Shown here: positions 35,531 to 44,160 of the stretch, in pieces
Numbering within the stretch: position 1 is the stretch's first letter
How the letters are laid out: each line of letters opens with the position of its first letter
NCBI GenBank assembly: GCA_026196615.1
Contig: JAPHSW010000116.1
Location: 1 to 62,522 of the forward strand
Source of the DNA: Gammaproteobacteria bacterium
GTDB taxonomy: Bacteria > Pseudomonadota > Gammaproteobacteria > GRL18
Reading direction: 5' to 3'
Length of the DNA: 62,522 bases
Made by a program: the position numbers and the translations under genes
The notes under the pieces: model-generated
What the model saw: the letters and a program-made list of their open reading frames with translations, nothing else
Databases searched by the model: none
Told to the model about the DNA's origin: nothing

Positions 35531-36455
35531 TTATGCAAGCTCTTATGACCCTTTACATTATGAGACGGGTATTCAAGAGATGGCACAACCCATTTTTTAT
35601 GATCAAGCAGAAGGCTTAAGACGTATGACCCAGAGTGACCCAAATCAAAGTCGCCCAGTCCGAGTAATCGCAGTGAGTAGTGGTAAGGGAGGAGTTGGTA
35701 AGACAAATGTTTCCGTCAATCTTGCTATGTCATTAGCTGCAACGGGTCAAAAAGTAATGATTCTGGATGCTGATTTGGGTTTAGCCAATATTGATGTATT
35801 ACTTGGCTTACATCCGAAACTGAATATATCCCATGTGCTGTCAGGGGATTATGATTTATCTGAGGTGATTATTGATGCGCCAGGTAATGTTAAGATTATA
35901 CCTGCTGCTTCTGGTGTATCAAGCATGGCAGGTTTAACAGATGCTGAAAATGCTGGAATTATTAATGCTTTTGGTGAATTACAAACTGAATTAGATGTTT
36001 TAATTATTGATACAGCTGCTGGTATTGATAAAAGCGTGGTGAGTTTTTGCCGGGCATCTCAGGAAGTGATTGTAGTGGTTTGTGATGAACCTTCATCAAT
36101 TACTGATGCCTATGCATTAATAAAAGTTCTTAATAAAGAACAAGGGATCAACCGCTTTCGTATTTTGGCTAATATGGCACATGATATGAAAGAAGGACGT
36201 GAGCTATTTGGAAAAATATTAAAAGTAACGGATCGTTTTTTGGATGTCTCTCTGGATTTTTTAGGGGCCATTCCATTTGATATTTACTTAAGAAAGGCTG
36301 TTAAAAAACAAAAGGCTGTGAGTCAGGCTTTTCCAAGAAGTCCATCTGCACAGGCATTTAATATGGCAGCACAGAAAATTAATAAGTGGCCTATGCCCAA
36401 ACGGGCAGGGGGACACCTTGAGTTTTTTGTTGAACGATTAATTAACTCCATTTAA
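35517..36455 (+). CDS. flhG: Flagellar number regulator FlhG (FleN), MinD-like ATPase
   Basis: FlhG (FleN) is a ParA/MinD-type ATPase that limits polar flagellar number, acting with FlhF and, in Pseudomonas, by restraining FleQ. The 312-residue protein has a deviant Walker A, SSGKGGVGKTNVSVNLA, the LDADLGLANIDVLLG strand and the VIDTAAG motif. The first about 50 residues include an FYDQAEGLRRM segment like the DQAxxLR motif that stimulates FlhF GTPase. The start overlaps flhF by 14 bases, so expression is coupled. Confidence 0.96.
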   Translation: MQRADYASSYDPLHYETGIQEMAQPIFYDQAEGLRRMTQSDPNQSRPVRVIAVSSGKGGVGKTNVSVNLAMSLAATGQKVMILDADLGLANIDVLLGLHPKLNISHVLSGDYDLSEVIIDAPGNVKIIPAASGVSSMAGLTDAENAGIINAFGELQTELDVLIIDTAAGIDKSVVSFCRASQEVIVVVCDEPSSITDAYALIKVLNKEQGINRFRILANMAHDMKEGRELFGKILKVTDRFLDVSLDFLGAIPFDIYLRKAVKKQKAVSQAFPRSPSAQAFNMAAQKINKWPMPKRAGGHLEFFVERLINSI

Positions 36456-36514
36456 TTATTCTTGTTAAAAGACTAAGTTGATCAATAAATAAATAAAGGC
36501 ACGGGGATGTGGTA

Positions 36515-37246
36515 ATGAGCCTGATAATAAAAAAACTTGATGCTTACAATCAATGTGAAAAGCAAGACACTGTTGAGAAACATGCTCCAATGGTTAAACG
36601 TATTGCTTATCACTTAAAGAGTCGAATGCCTGCCAATATAATGCTGGATGATCTTATTCAGGCCGGTATGATTGGCCTGTTGGAAGCAGCAAATAATTAC
36701 GATGCAACTCAGGGTGCAAGCTTTGAAACCTATGCCAGCATTCGAGTTCGAGGTGCAATGCTGGATGATGTGAGGAAAAATGATTGGGCACCACGTTCAG
36801 TTCATCGCAATAATCGTCGAGTGGCAGAAGTTGTTCGTCAAATTGAAAATGAAAAAGGTCGAGATGCTCGTGATACAGAAATAGCTGAAGCACTTGACAT
36901 GGATATTGATGAGTACAATCATATATTGCAAGATGCCAGCGGTCATAAAATCTTGAGTTTTGAAGACATTGGTAGTGGTGAGGAATCCCTCTTAAATACT
37001 ATTCCTAACCCACAAAGTGAAGTGCTTGATGCCTTACAAAAAGAAGATATGAAATCATTAGTTGCTAAAGCAATTGCCAGTTTACCTGAACGAGAGCGCC
37101 TGGTGATGGCCTTATATTATGATGAAGAACTCAATCTTCGTGAAATTGGTGCTGTTATTGGTGTCAGTGAATCACGTGTCAGTCAAATTCATTCACAAGC
37201 GGTGATTCGTCTGCAAGCCCGTTTAGCTCAAGTAACTAATGATTAA
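36515..37246 (+). CDS. fliA: RNA polymerase sigma factor for flagellar genes (sigma28)
   Basis: FliA directs late flagellar and chemotaxis transcription. From ATG 36515 (GGGGA 8 bases upstream) the protein has 243 residues with region 2 (HAPMVKRIAYHL, DDLIQAGMIGLLEA, FETYASIRVRGAMLDDVR), region 3, and region 4 with ASLPERERLVMALYY and the helix-turn-helix LREIGAVIGVSESRVSQIH. The in-frame GTG at 36509 overlaps the Shine-Dalgarno region. FliA-type promoters precede cheY and cheW downstream, so the gene probably activates its own neighbours. Confidence 0.97.
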   Translation: MSLIIKKLDAYNQCEKQDTVEKHAPMVKRIAYHLKSRMPANIMLDDLIQAGMIGLLEAANNYDATQGASFETYASIRVRGAMLDDVRKNDWAPRSVHRNNRRVAEVVRQIENEKGRDARDTEIAEALDMDIDEYNHILQDASGHKILSFEDIGSGEESLLNTIPNPQSEVLDALQKEDMKSLVAKAIASLPERERLVMALYYDEELNLREIGAVIGVSESRVSQIHSQAVIRLQARLAQVTND

Positions 37247-37459
37247 TTATTTTTTATGATATTAGTAGTGAATTTTATGAATTATACAGTTTTGTGAATG
37301 ATTTGATTGTATAAGTATTTGAATTAATAATTGTTTTTTTACTTTTTCCGCATCTTTTTTTTATTTTTCCCATTATTTCCTACATTCTAAAAATCTAAGA
37401 TATGGTCTTCTTAGGTATATAAATTACTGATAAAAGAAAATTAATTAAAAATAATACTC

Positions 37460-37477
37460 TGTTTTACTGGTAAAACA
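37460..37477. repeat. 18-bp palindrome upstream of cheY
   Basis: TGTTTTAC and GTAAAACA flank a TG centre with no mismatches. It lies about 140 bases upstream of the FliA-type promoter. It could be an operator, but no matching regulator is identified. Confidence 0.4.
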
Positions 37478-37598
37478 TGAAATTTTTGCCTACAAATAGA
37501 GTGAGCCTTTTGATATGCAAAGAGAGTTATCAGTTAACTACTAAAATGCTTAAATCTGAAATGATTAGATCAAAAATTTCTTTTTAAGCAATAAACAT

Positions 37599-37625
37599 TT
37601 TAGTTTCTTCTCAAACTGCCGATAA
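37599..37625 (+). promoter_or_regulatory. FliA (sigma28) promoter of the cheYZA operon
   Basis: TTTAGTTT-N11-GCCGATAA matches the enterobacterial consensus TAAAGTTT-N11-GCCGATAA at 14 of 16 positions with exact spacing. Transcription would start near 37632, about 165 bases before cheY. Confidence 0.85.
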
Positions 37626-37786
37626 TTTTTATAAGCGAATAATTTGTTGAAAATGTGAATTGTTTAAAAATGACTAAAAACTAATTATAAATATTTTGTA
37701 AGGCTATCAGTTTTAGAGAATAATTTGGGGTAAAATAAGCTTTTTAAAATTTCTAAATAAACCCAAATTATTTTTTGTTATAACCC

Positions 37787-37791
37787 GGAGG
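37787..37791 (+). promoter_or_regulatory. Ribosome binding site supporting a TTG start for cheY
   Basis: GGAGG lies 5 bases before TTG 37797 but 17 bases before the next candidate, ATG 37809. The spacing favours TTG. Confidence 0.6.
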
Positions 37792-37796
37792 TTGAC

Positions 37797-38183
37797 TTGA
37801 ATAAAGATATGAAAATCTTGATCGTAGATGATTTTTCAACAATGCGACGCATTATTAAAAATTTACTCAGAGATCTTGGATTTACAAACACCGTAGAAGC
37901 TGATGATGGTAATACAGCTCTGCCAATACTGAATGCTGGTGGAATTGATTTTCTGGTAACTGACTGGAATATGCCAGGTATGCAAGGTATTGATTTGTTA
38001 AAACATGTCAGAGCCGATGAAAAATTATCAAAAATGCCTGTTTTGATGGTGACTGCGGAACAAAAAAGAGAGCAGATTATTGAAGCCGCACAGGCTGGCG
38101 TTAATGGTTATATTGTAAAACCTTTTACTGCAGCAACACTTAAGGAAAAAATCGATAAGATTTTTGAGCGCATTGATGGTTGA
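37797..38183 (+). CDS. cheY: Chemotaxis response regulator CheY
   Basis: Phosphorylated CheY binds the flagellar switch and changes rotation. The 128-residue receiver has all signature residues: the acidic pair in VDDFSTMRR, the phospho-acceptor in [12 protein letters not shown], the switch threonine in LMVTAE and the lysine in IVKPF. It closely follows the polar-flagellate CheY pattern ([26 protein letters not shown]). TTG 37797 is chosen for its Shine-Dalgarno spacing; ATG 37809 would remove four residues. It is transcribed from a FliA-type promoter with cheZ and cheA. Confidence 0.97.
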   Translation: MNKDMKILIVDDFSTMRRIIKNLLRDLGFTNTVEADDGNTALPILNAGGIDFLVTDWNMPGMQGIDLLKHVRADEKLSKMPVLMVTAEQKREQIIEAAQAGVNGYIVKPFTAATLKEKIDKIFERIDG

Positions 38184-38290
38184 GCATCAGCTATGAGTCA
38201 TCGTGTGTTGTGAACTACTTATGGCTAAATAATATAAATGGCTGTAAGAGAGGCATAACAAGATATACAACCTCATTTGAGTAAAAATAT

Positions 38291-39061
38291 ATGGCAGAAG
38301 GTAAAACGCTTGATGAAAATTTTATAAAGCGGGCAAAAGACTTAGTTGTTAGCGCAGAATCGGGTAATGATGATGATGTTAAAGCAATTCTTGATGAATT
38401 AATCACTATGAAAGAAACCAGTTTGTTTCAAGAACTGGGTAAATTGACTCGGGATGTACATGAAACCTTTAAAGCTTTTCGGTCAGATTCTCGTATAACT
38501 GATTTAGCAGAAGGTGGTGACATAGCTGATGCCAAGGAGCGTCTACACTATGTTGTTACTATGACGCAACAGGCTGCTGATACGACAATGAATCAGATTG
38601 AGCATGCTATTCCACTGTGTGAAAGCATTACTTCTGAAACATCTGAATTGTTATCCAGTTGGGAACGTTTTACACAAAGACAAATGGAAGCAGATGAATT
38701 TCGTCAATTAAGTAAAACCCTTAAAGTTTTTTTAGAAAATGCCAATAATGATAGTAAGACTCTGATGACTCATCTCAATGAAGTGATGATGGCACAGAGT
38801 TATCAAGATTTGACAGGACAAATTATTTATAAAGTGATCAAGCTTGTAGAAGACGTTGAAGATGATCTTATAAACTTGATTAAACTGTCTAGTAAGCACA
38901 TTGACCAAAGTGATGTTCAAAGTGCTGAGCTTTCAGAAGCTGATAAAAACAAACAAAAAAGTTCATTAGATGGTCCAGTTGTTCCAGGTCTGGCTGATGA
39001 GGCTGAAACATTAGCAGGTCAAGATGAAGTTGATGATTTGCTTTCAAGTTTAGGATTTTGA
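38291..39061 (+). CDS. cheZ: CheY phosphatase CheZ
   Basis: CheZ dephosphorylates CheY-P and resets the switch signal. The 256-residue, mostly helical protein has the long four-helix core, the catalytic glutamine segment AQSYQDLTGQIIYKVI (about residues 161-176) and the C-terminal CheY-binding peptide DEVDDLLSSLGF after a flexible linker. It lies between cheY and cheA as in Pseudomonas. Its stop and the cheA start are 11 bases apart. Confidence 0.95.
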   Translation: MAEGKTLDENFIKRAKDLVVSAESGNDDDVKAILDELITMKETSLFQELGKLTRDVHETFKAFRSDSRITDLAEGGDIADAKERLHYVVTMTQQAADTTMNQIEHAIPLCESITSETSELLSSWERFTQRQMEADEFRQLSKTLKVFLENANNDSKTLMTHLNEVMMAQSYQDLTGQIIYKVIKLVEDVEDDLINLIKLSSKHIDQSDVQSAELSEADKNKQKSSLDGPVVPGLADEAETLAGQDEVDDLLSSLGF

Positions 39062-39072
39062 GGATATAACTT

Positions 39073-41238
39073 ATGTCATTTGATGCTGATGATGAAATAC
39101 TTCAGGATTTTTTAATCGAAGCCGGGGAAATGATTGAAACGTTGAACGAAGAGCTTGTTGAGCTTGAGCAACGTCCTAATGATTCTGACCTGCTAAATTC
39201 TGTATTTCGAAGCTTTCATACCATTAAAGGGGGAGCTGGTTTTCTGGCTTTAGAACCTCTGGTTGAGCTTTGTCATCGTGCTGAAGATGTCTTTAATTTA
39301 CTACGTAATGGTGAGTTAGAAGTTAATGCGACCATTATGGATGTTATGTTACCGGTCCTTGACTCCTTGAATGAGATGTTTGATAGTTTAAGAGCTGCTA
39401 CGGAACCAGATGCTGCAGATCCTGCTCTACTTGCTGCTCTTGATGGCATTTTAAGTGGTGATTCACAGCCTGTGGCAGAGGCTGTTGAAGAAGTTGCACC
39501 ATCCACAACAGCAGCACCTGCATCAGCTCCAGAAGAAGCTGAGCAGGAAGATGTGACTGATGAAGAATTTGAACAATTACTGGATGCTCTGGATGAGCCT
39601 GAAGAAAATGCATCAGCCGCTTCAGGCGATGATGATTTTTTTGATCTTGGAGCAAGTTCTGCTTCGCAATCCGATGATATCACTGAAGATGAATTTGAGG
39701 ATTTGTTGGATCAATTACATGGCAAGGGTCAATTTAAAGCCGATGGTGCATCCAATGCTGAAAAACCTTCTGAACCCGAATCTAAACCTGAAGCAACCGC
39801 GTCTACTGAAAAACAATTGGCTGATGATGAAATCTCTGATGATGAATTTGAAAATTTACTAGATGATCTCCATGGTTCTGGTAAATTTGGAACAATTGAT
39901 AAATCAGCAACATCTAATGATACTGACTCAGCTGCCGTGTCTCCTGAACCTTCTTCAACAGAAGAGGTTGTGCCAGAAGTTGTTGTAGAACCTGAAGTGG
40001 TTAAAGCTGAAATACCAAAACCTAAGCCACCGCCTAAGAAAAAGGCTGATAGTGGCGGCCCATCACCTGTGCCTGCAGAAGCAACTGTTCGAGTCGATAC
40101 AAAACGACTGGATGATATTATGAATATGGTGGGTGAGTTGGTGTTAGTGCGTAACCGTCTCGTTACTTTAGAGCAATCTCTTGGTAGTGAAGAGATGTCT
40201 AAAGCTGTCAGTAGCCTTGATGTTGTCACAGCTGACTTACAAATGTCTGTTATGAAAACTCGAATGCAGCCAATTAAAAAAGTTTTTGGTCGTTTTCCTC
40301 GAGTCGTTCGTGATCTTTCTCGCACGATGAAAAAAGAAGTTAAGTTAGAGTTGATTGGTGAAGACACTGATCTGGATAAAAATCTGGTTGAAGCTTTGGC
40401 TGATCCACTCGTTCACCTGGTTAGAAACTCAGTTGATCATGGTGTTGAAATGCCTGATGTCCGTATTGCTGCAGGAAAACCTGCTCAAGGTACTGTTGTT
40501 TTAGCAGCAGAGCAAGAAGGTGACCACATTATGCTTTCCATCGAAGATGATGGTGCTGGCATGAATGCAGATTTCTTACGCAAAAAAGTTGTTGATAAAG
40601 GCCTGATGGATGAAGAAGCTGCGGCTCGTATGGATGACAAAGAATGTTATAACTTAATCTTTATGCCTGGCTTTTCAACTAAAGAACAAATTTCTGATAT
40701 TTCTGGTCGTGGTGTGGGTATGGATGTGGTTAAAACCCGTATTGCACAGCTCAATGGTGGTATTGATATTGATTCACAGGAAGGGAAAGGTACTCGTATT
40801 GCAATTAAAGTACCTTTAACTCTGGCCATTATGCCAACATTAATGGTGAAGTTAAAAGATCAGGCATTTGCTTTACCTCTAGTGAGCGTTAATGAAATTT
40901 TCCATCTGGATTTAACCAAAACAAATACTGTTGATGGGCAACTGGTGATTATGGTTCGAGATAAACCTTTGCCATTATTTTATTTGACTCGTTGGTTGGT
41001 AAAAGGCTCTGAGTATGAAGAGCTGCCTGATGAAGGACATGTTGTCGTTGTACATGTTGGTACTAAAAAAGTGGGGTTTGTTGTTAATCACCTTATAGGT
41101 CAGGAAGAAGTGGTTATTAAACCATTGGGTTCTCTTCTTCAGGGTACTGATGGCCTGGCTGGAGCAACCATCACAGGTGATGGTAAAATTGCATTGATTC
41201 TTGATGTTCCAACTCTTATGTCTTCTCGCGCACATTAG
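39073..41238 (+). CDS. cheA: Chemotaxis histidine kinase CheA
   Basis: CheA couples receptor arrays to CheY phosphorylation. The 721-residue protein has an Hpt domain with H49 in SFHTIKGGAGFL, then a long acidic linker (about 140-340). The dimerisation domain begins near VRVDTKRLDDIMNMVGELV. The ATPase domain has LVRNSVDHGVE, EDDGAGM, PGFSTKEQISDISGRGVGMDVV, and a C-terminal CheW-like domain follows. The linker carries three related segments, EEFEQLLDAL, DEFEDLLDQLHGKGQF and DEFENLLDDLHGSGKF, in place of a recognisable P2 domain. In the related Pseudomonas order cheB follows, but here motC comes next. Confidence 0.97.
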   Translation: MSFDADDEILQDFLIEAGEMIETLNEELVELEQRPNDSDLLNSVFRSFHTIKGGAGFLALEPLVELCHRAEDVFNLLRNGELEVNATIMDVMLPVLDSLNEMFDSLRAATEPDAADPALLAALDGILSGDSQPVAEAVEEVAPSTTAAPASAPEEAEQEDVTDEEFEQLLDALDEPEENASAASGDDDFFDLGASSASQSDDITEDEFEDLLDQLHGKGQFKADGASNAEKPSEPESKPEATASTEKQLADDEISDDEFENLLDDLHGSGKFGTIDKSATSNDTDSAAVSPEPSSTEEVVPEVVVEPEVVKAEIPKPKPPPKKKADSGGPSPVPAEATVRVDTKRLDDIMNMVGELVLVRNRLVTLEQSLGSEEMSKAVSSLDVVTADLQMSVMKTRMQPIKKVFGRFPRVVRDLSRTMKKEVKLELIGEDTDLDKNLVEALADPLVHLVRNSVDHGVEMPDVRIAAGKPAQGTVVLAAEQEGDHIMLSIEDDGAGMNADFLRKKVVDKGLMDEEAAARMDDKECYNLIFMPGFSTKEQISDISGRGVGMDVVKTRIAQLNGGIDIDSQEGKGTRIAIKVPLTLAIMPTLMVKLKDQAFALPLVSVNEIFHLDLTKTNTVDGQLVIMVRDKPLPLFYLTRWLVKGSEYEELPDEGHVVVVHVGTKKVGFVVNHLIGQEEVVIKPLGSLLQGTDGLAGATITGDGKIALILDVPTLMSSRAH

Positions 41239-41240
41239 AA

Positions 41241-41264
41241 TTTGAGGAAATGTATTTCCTCAAA
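41241..41264. terminator. Strong hairpin just after cheA
   Basis: TTTGAGGAAAT and ATTTCCTCAAA form a perfect 11-bp inverted repeat with a 2-base centre, two bases after the cheA stop. It lacks a T-run, so it may stabilise or process the cheYZA transcript as much as terminate it. Confidence 0.45.
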
Positions 41265-41389
41265 AATCATTATCCTGGCAATTAAGTATGCTCTAGAATT
41301 TTTTCCTCATTGTGTAAGGGATGTGCTAAGGTCTCCTAAAGTTGGTTTTACTTGGTTTTAAGTCAAATTTTAAGCATTTAAAGGTATAA

Positions 41390-42172
41390 ATGATAGATTT
41401 TCTAAGTGTCTTTGGTCTGATTCTCGGGGTTGGTTCCATCTTACTTGGACAATTCCTCGATGGTGGTCACCTCGGTACTCTGATTAATGGACCAGCAGCT
41501 TTAATTGTACTTGGAGGCACCTTTGGTGCAGTCATGCTACAGTCTCCTGCAAAGGTTTTTCTGCGTGGGCTAAGAATATTCTCCTGGATTTTTTTTCCTC
41601 CTCGATTTCATACTGAAGAAACGATTGCGCGCATTGTCGACTGGAGTAATATTGCTCGTAAGGAAGGTCTCTTGGGGCTTGAAATTGTTGCTGAAGAAGA
41701 AGAAGATTTATTTGCACGAAAAGGTCTAGAGCTTTTAGTGGATGGCAGTGAACCAGAAGTTATGCGCTCAATTATGGAACTGGAAATTGATGCTAAGGAA
41801 TCTTTTGATACTTTGGCAGGTAAAATTTACGAAGCTATGGGAGGATTTTCTCCAACGATCGGTATTATTGGTGCTGTGATGGGCTTGATTCATGTGATGG
41901 GTAATTTGTCTGATCCCAGCAAACTGGGTAGTGGTATTGCCGTTGCTTTTGTTGCTACCATTTATGGCGTTGGTGCTGCTAACTTATTTTTTATTCCTGT
42001 TTCGACTAAATTAAAAACGCTGGTTTCTAATGAGGTTACCTATCGGGACATGATTGTTGAAGGGCTTGTCTCAATTGCAGAAGGTGAAAATCCAAGAAAT
42101 ATTCAGCGTAAGCTTGAAGGCTATTTGGATAAAACGAAGTCTGATGAAGAAGATGAGACTGGTCTGCTGTAG
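41390..42172 (+). CDS. motC: Flagellar motor stator protein MotC (MotA family)
   Basis: MotC is a MotA-type stator subunit that forms the ion channel with MotD. The 260-residue protein has four transmembrane segments (about 5-25, 35-52, 150-172, 184-205), the conserved GGFSPTIGIIGAVMGLIHVM stretch and the cytoplasmic loop carrying charged residues. In Pseudomonas the MotCD stator supports swarming and high-load movement. motD follows after a short gap. Confidence 0.95.
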   Translation: MIDFLSVFGLILGVGSILLGQFLDGGHLGTLINGPAALIVLGGTFGAVMLQSPAKVFLRGLRIFSWIFFPPRFHTEETIARIVDWSNIARKEGLLGLEIVAEEEEDLFARKGLELLVDGSEPEVMRSIMELEIDAKESFDTLAGKIYEAMGGFSPTIGIIGAVMGLIHVMGNLSDPSKLGSGIAVAFVATIYGVGAANLFFIPVSTKLKTLVSNEVTYRDMIVEGLVSIAEGENPRNIQRKLEGYLDKTKSDEEDETGLL

Positions 42173-42264
42173 TCTGTGTCCATAAAGCATAGACTATAGA
42201 TGATGAGTTAAGACCTTTTTTTATTTTAAACCAAGAATTTTTATTGCAAAGTGCAGAAAAAGCC

Positions 42265-43140
42265 ATGGCAAAACGTAGAAAAAAACAGGAAGAACACGTT
42301 AATTTAGAACGTTGGTTAGTCTCGTATGCAGACTTTATTACCTTGCTGTTTGCTTTTTTTGTGGTGATGTACGCAATCTCATCAGTGAATGAAGGTAAAT
42401 ACCGAGTATTATCCGATTCGCTAAATGAAGTTTTTCAATCTCGTCCAACCTCACCTTCTCCTATTCAATTCGATAATGCATTACAAAATCAGCCGTCAAT
42501 GTCAGAAGATCCTGATTTTATTGATATCCCTGTTCCAGAGAATGACAAGAATTTGACGCCACCTGACAATCCTGAATTGGAAACCTTGTCCAAAGATATT
42601 ACTGAGGCTGTACAACCCTTAATTGATGATGATTTGATCAGCGTTAAGAAAAATGATTTTTGGTTAGAAATAGATATCAAATCCAGTATATTATTTAAGA
42701 GTGGGCGGGCTAGCTTATCAGAAGATGCGGAAGATGTATTAGCGACAATTGCTTCCTTATTAAAAGAATATCCTAATGACGTACAAGTGGAAGGTTTCAC
42801 TGATAATGTGCCGATTAAAACTCAATTTTTTCCTTCTAATTGGGAGTTATCTTCTTCACGTGCCGCAAGTGTTGTGCACCTGTTTGAAGAAGAAGGGGTT
42901 GACCCAAAACGCATGCTGGCTATTGGTTATGGTCAACATCGTCCAACTAATGATAACAGTACTGAGGAAGGTCGTAATGCTAATCGACGGGTTAATCTTG
43001 TTATTCTTGGACAGGGTGATCAGCGTGCAAATATGCAGCGACGAAATCAAGAGTTGAAACAAGCAACTCAGCGAGCTAATGAAAAAATTGAGATAAATGA
43101 TCCAACTGAAGGGTTTAATCCTGTTTTTGATATCCAATAA
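42265..43140 (+). CDS. motD: Flagellar motor stator protein MotD (MotB family)
   Basis: MotD pairs with MotC and anchors the stator to peptidoglycan. ATG 42265 begins MAKRRKKQEEHVNLERWLVS and matches the family; the in-frame TTG at 42244 is less likely. The single transmembrane helix has the ion-binding aspartate in YADFITLLFAFFVVMYAIS. After a proline-rich linker, the OmpA-like domain shows EGFTDNVPI, NWELSSSRAASV and GRNANRRVNLVI. The protein has 291 residues. Confidence 0.95.
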   Translation: MAKRRKKQEEHVNLERWLVSYADFITLLFAFFVVMYAISSVNEGKYRVLSDSLNEVFQSRPTSPSPIQFDNALQNQPSMSEDPDFIDIPVPENDKNLTPPDNPELETLSKDITEAVQPLIDDDLISVKKNDFWLEIDIKSSILFKSGRASLSEDAEDVLATIASLLKEYPNDVQVEGFTDNVPIKTQFFPSNWELSSSRAASVVHLFEEEGVDPKRMLAIGYGQHRPTNDNSTEEGRNANRRVNLVILGQGDQRANMQRRNQELKQATQRANEKIEINDPTEGFNPVFDIQ

Positions 43141-43267
43141 ATAACGAATACTCCGCTATCACACAATATATCAACCCACCTCATTTGGTTTTTGCTGATA
43201 AAATTTGATTCAAATTGTTATATATCGGAACAAAAAAATGATTGAATTTCTCTAAATATTATATACT

Positions 43268-43283
43268 TGGTTTAGTTATTGCA
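43268..43283 (+). promoter_or_regulatory. Possible sigma54 promoter upstream of parA
   Basis: TGG-N8-TTGCA has the correct GG-to-GC spacing of 12, but CAC after the GG is replaced by TTT. It lies about 95 bases before the parA GTG. This is a weak candidate. Confidence 0.25.
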
Positions 43284-43377
43284 TGCTTTTTGTTAAGAGA
43301 TTATTAGACTTGTTTCTAGAGTGTTTTGATAATAATCATTTTTAAGTATATTACTAAGATTTACTGGGGATAAAAAA

Positions 43378-44160
43378 GTGAAAATCTGGGCTGTTGCAAA
43401 TCAAAAAGGTGGTGTTGGAAAAACCACAACAGCAATTTCACTGGCAGGTTGGTTGTCGGCAAAGAATAAAAGAACACTTGTTGTGGATCTTGATCCTCAT
43501 GGCTCAATGACTAGCTACTTTGGACTGGATCCGGACTCATTAGAGAAAAGCGTGTATCAGGTGTTTCAAAAAGCAGCCGCAAAACAAGCAATGGATATCA
43601 ATGAAGTAATACAAGCCACACGCTTTGATAATCTATTTCTATTACCTGCCTCAACAGCAATTGCAACGCTGGATAAACAGCTGGGCACCAAAGAAGGTAT
43701 GGGTCTGGTATTGGCAAAACAATTACTTGGACTAAAAGGGCAGTTTGATTATATCTTTGTTGATTGTCCGCCTATGTTGGGTGTCTTGATGATTAATGCA
43801 TTGGCTGCCTGTAATCAATTGTTAATACCGGTTCAGACCGAACATTTGGCACTTAAAGGTTTGGACAGAATGCTCAGCACGATCAATATGATTAATCGGG
43901 CACGTAAATCACCACTGAATTATGCCATTATTCCAACGATGTTTGATCGTCGAACACGTGCAGCAATTGAATGTCTCAGAATTATGCAGAAGAAATATGA
44001 TCCCAAAGCATTAAAGAGAACACTCATACCGGTCGATACTAAGTTTAGGGAAGCTTCAAGAGATGGCGTACCCCTACCAATATACAGTCCTCAAAGTAGA
44101 GGTTCTGTTGCCTATAATTTATTATTAGATGCCTTGTTGGCTGAGCCTATTCATGAGTGA
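43378..44160 (+). CDS. parC: ParA-like ATPase of the chemotaxis cluster
   Basis: This 260-residue ParA/Soj-type ATPase has the deviant Walker A NQKGGVGKTTTAISLAG, the VDLDPHGSMTSYFG strand and the FVDCPPMLGVL Walker B. In Vibrio (ParC) and Pseudomonas such ATPases place chemoreceptor arrays at the pole. The start is GTG 43378 with GGGG about 9 bases upstream. The next gene, a ParP-like CheW protein, starts 8 bases before this stop, so they are coupled, as expected of interacting partners. The symbol follows the Vibrio usage. Confidence 0.85.
   Translation: MKIWAVANQKGGVGKTTTAISLAGWLSAKNKRTLVVDLDPHGSMTSYFGLDPDSLEKSVYQVFQKAAAKQAMDINEVIQATRFDNLFLLPASTAIATLDKQLGTKEGMGLVLAKQLLGLKGQFDYIFVDCPPMLGVLMINALAACNQLLIPVQTEHLALKGLDRMLSTINMINRARKSPLNYAIIPTMFDRRTRAAIECLRIMQKKYDPKALKRTLIPVDTKFREASRDGVPLPIYSPQSRGSVAYNLLLDALLAEPIHE

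Larger units (their letters stand above)
37247..37796 (+). other. Regulatory gap between fliA and cheY
   Basis: The 550 bases contain no convincing gene. Two features stand out: the FliA-type promoter at 37599-37625 and a near-perfect palindrome TGTTTTAC-TG-GTAAAACA at 37460-37477. The rest is very AT-rich, with long T and A runs (37329-37370). I see no clear terminator for fliA and no tRNA-like structure. Confidence 0.5.

Noticed and set aside
39273-40367. Several long minus-strand ORFs opposite cheA
   Set aside because: They are shadows caused by the acidic, repetitive cheA linker and show serine-rich, non-protein-like composition.
41349-41380. A perfect TAAAGTT (-35 of FliA promoters) before motC
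   Set aside because: No GCCGATAA-like -10 stands at the required distance; the sequence there is TTTTAAGT.
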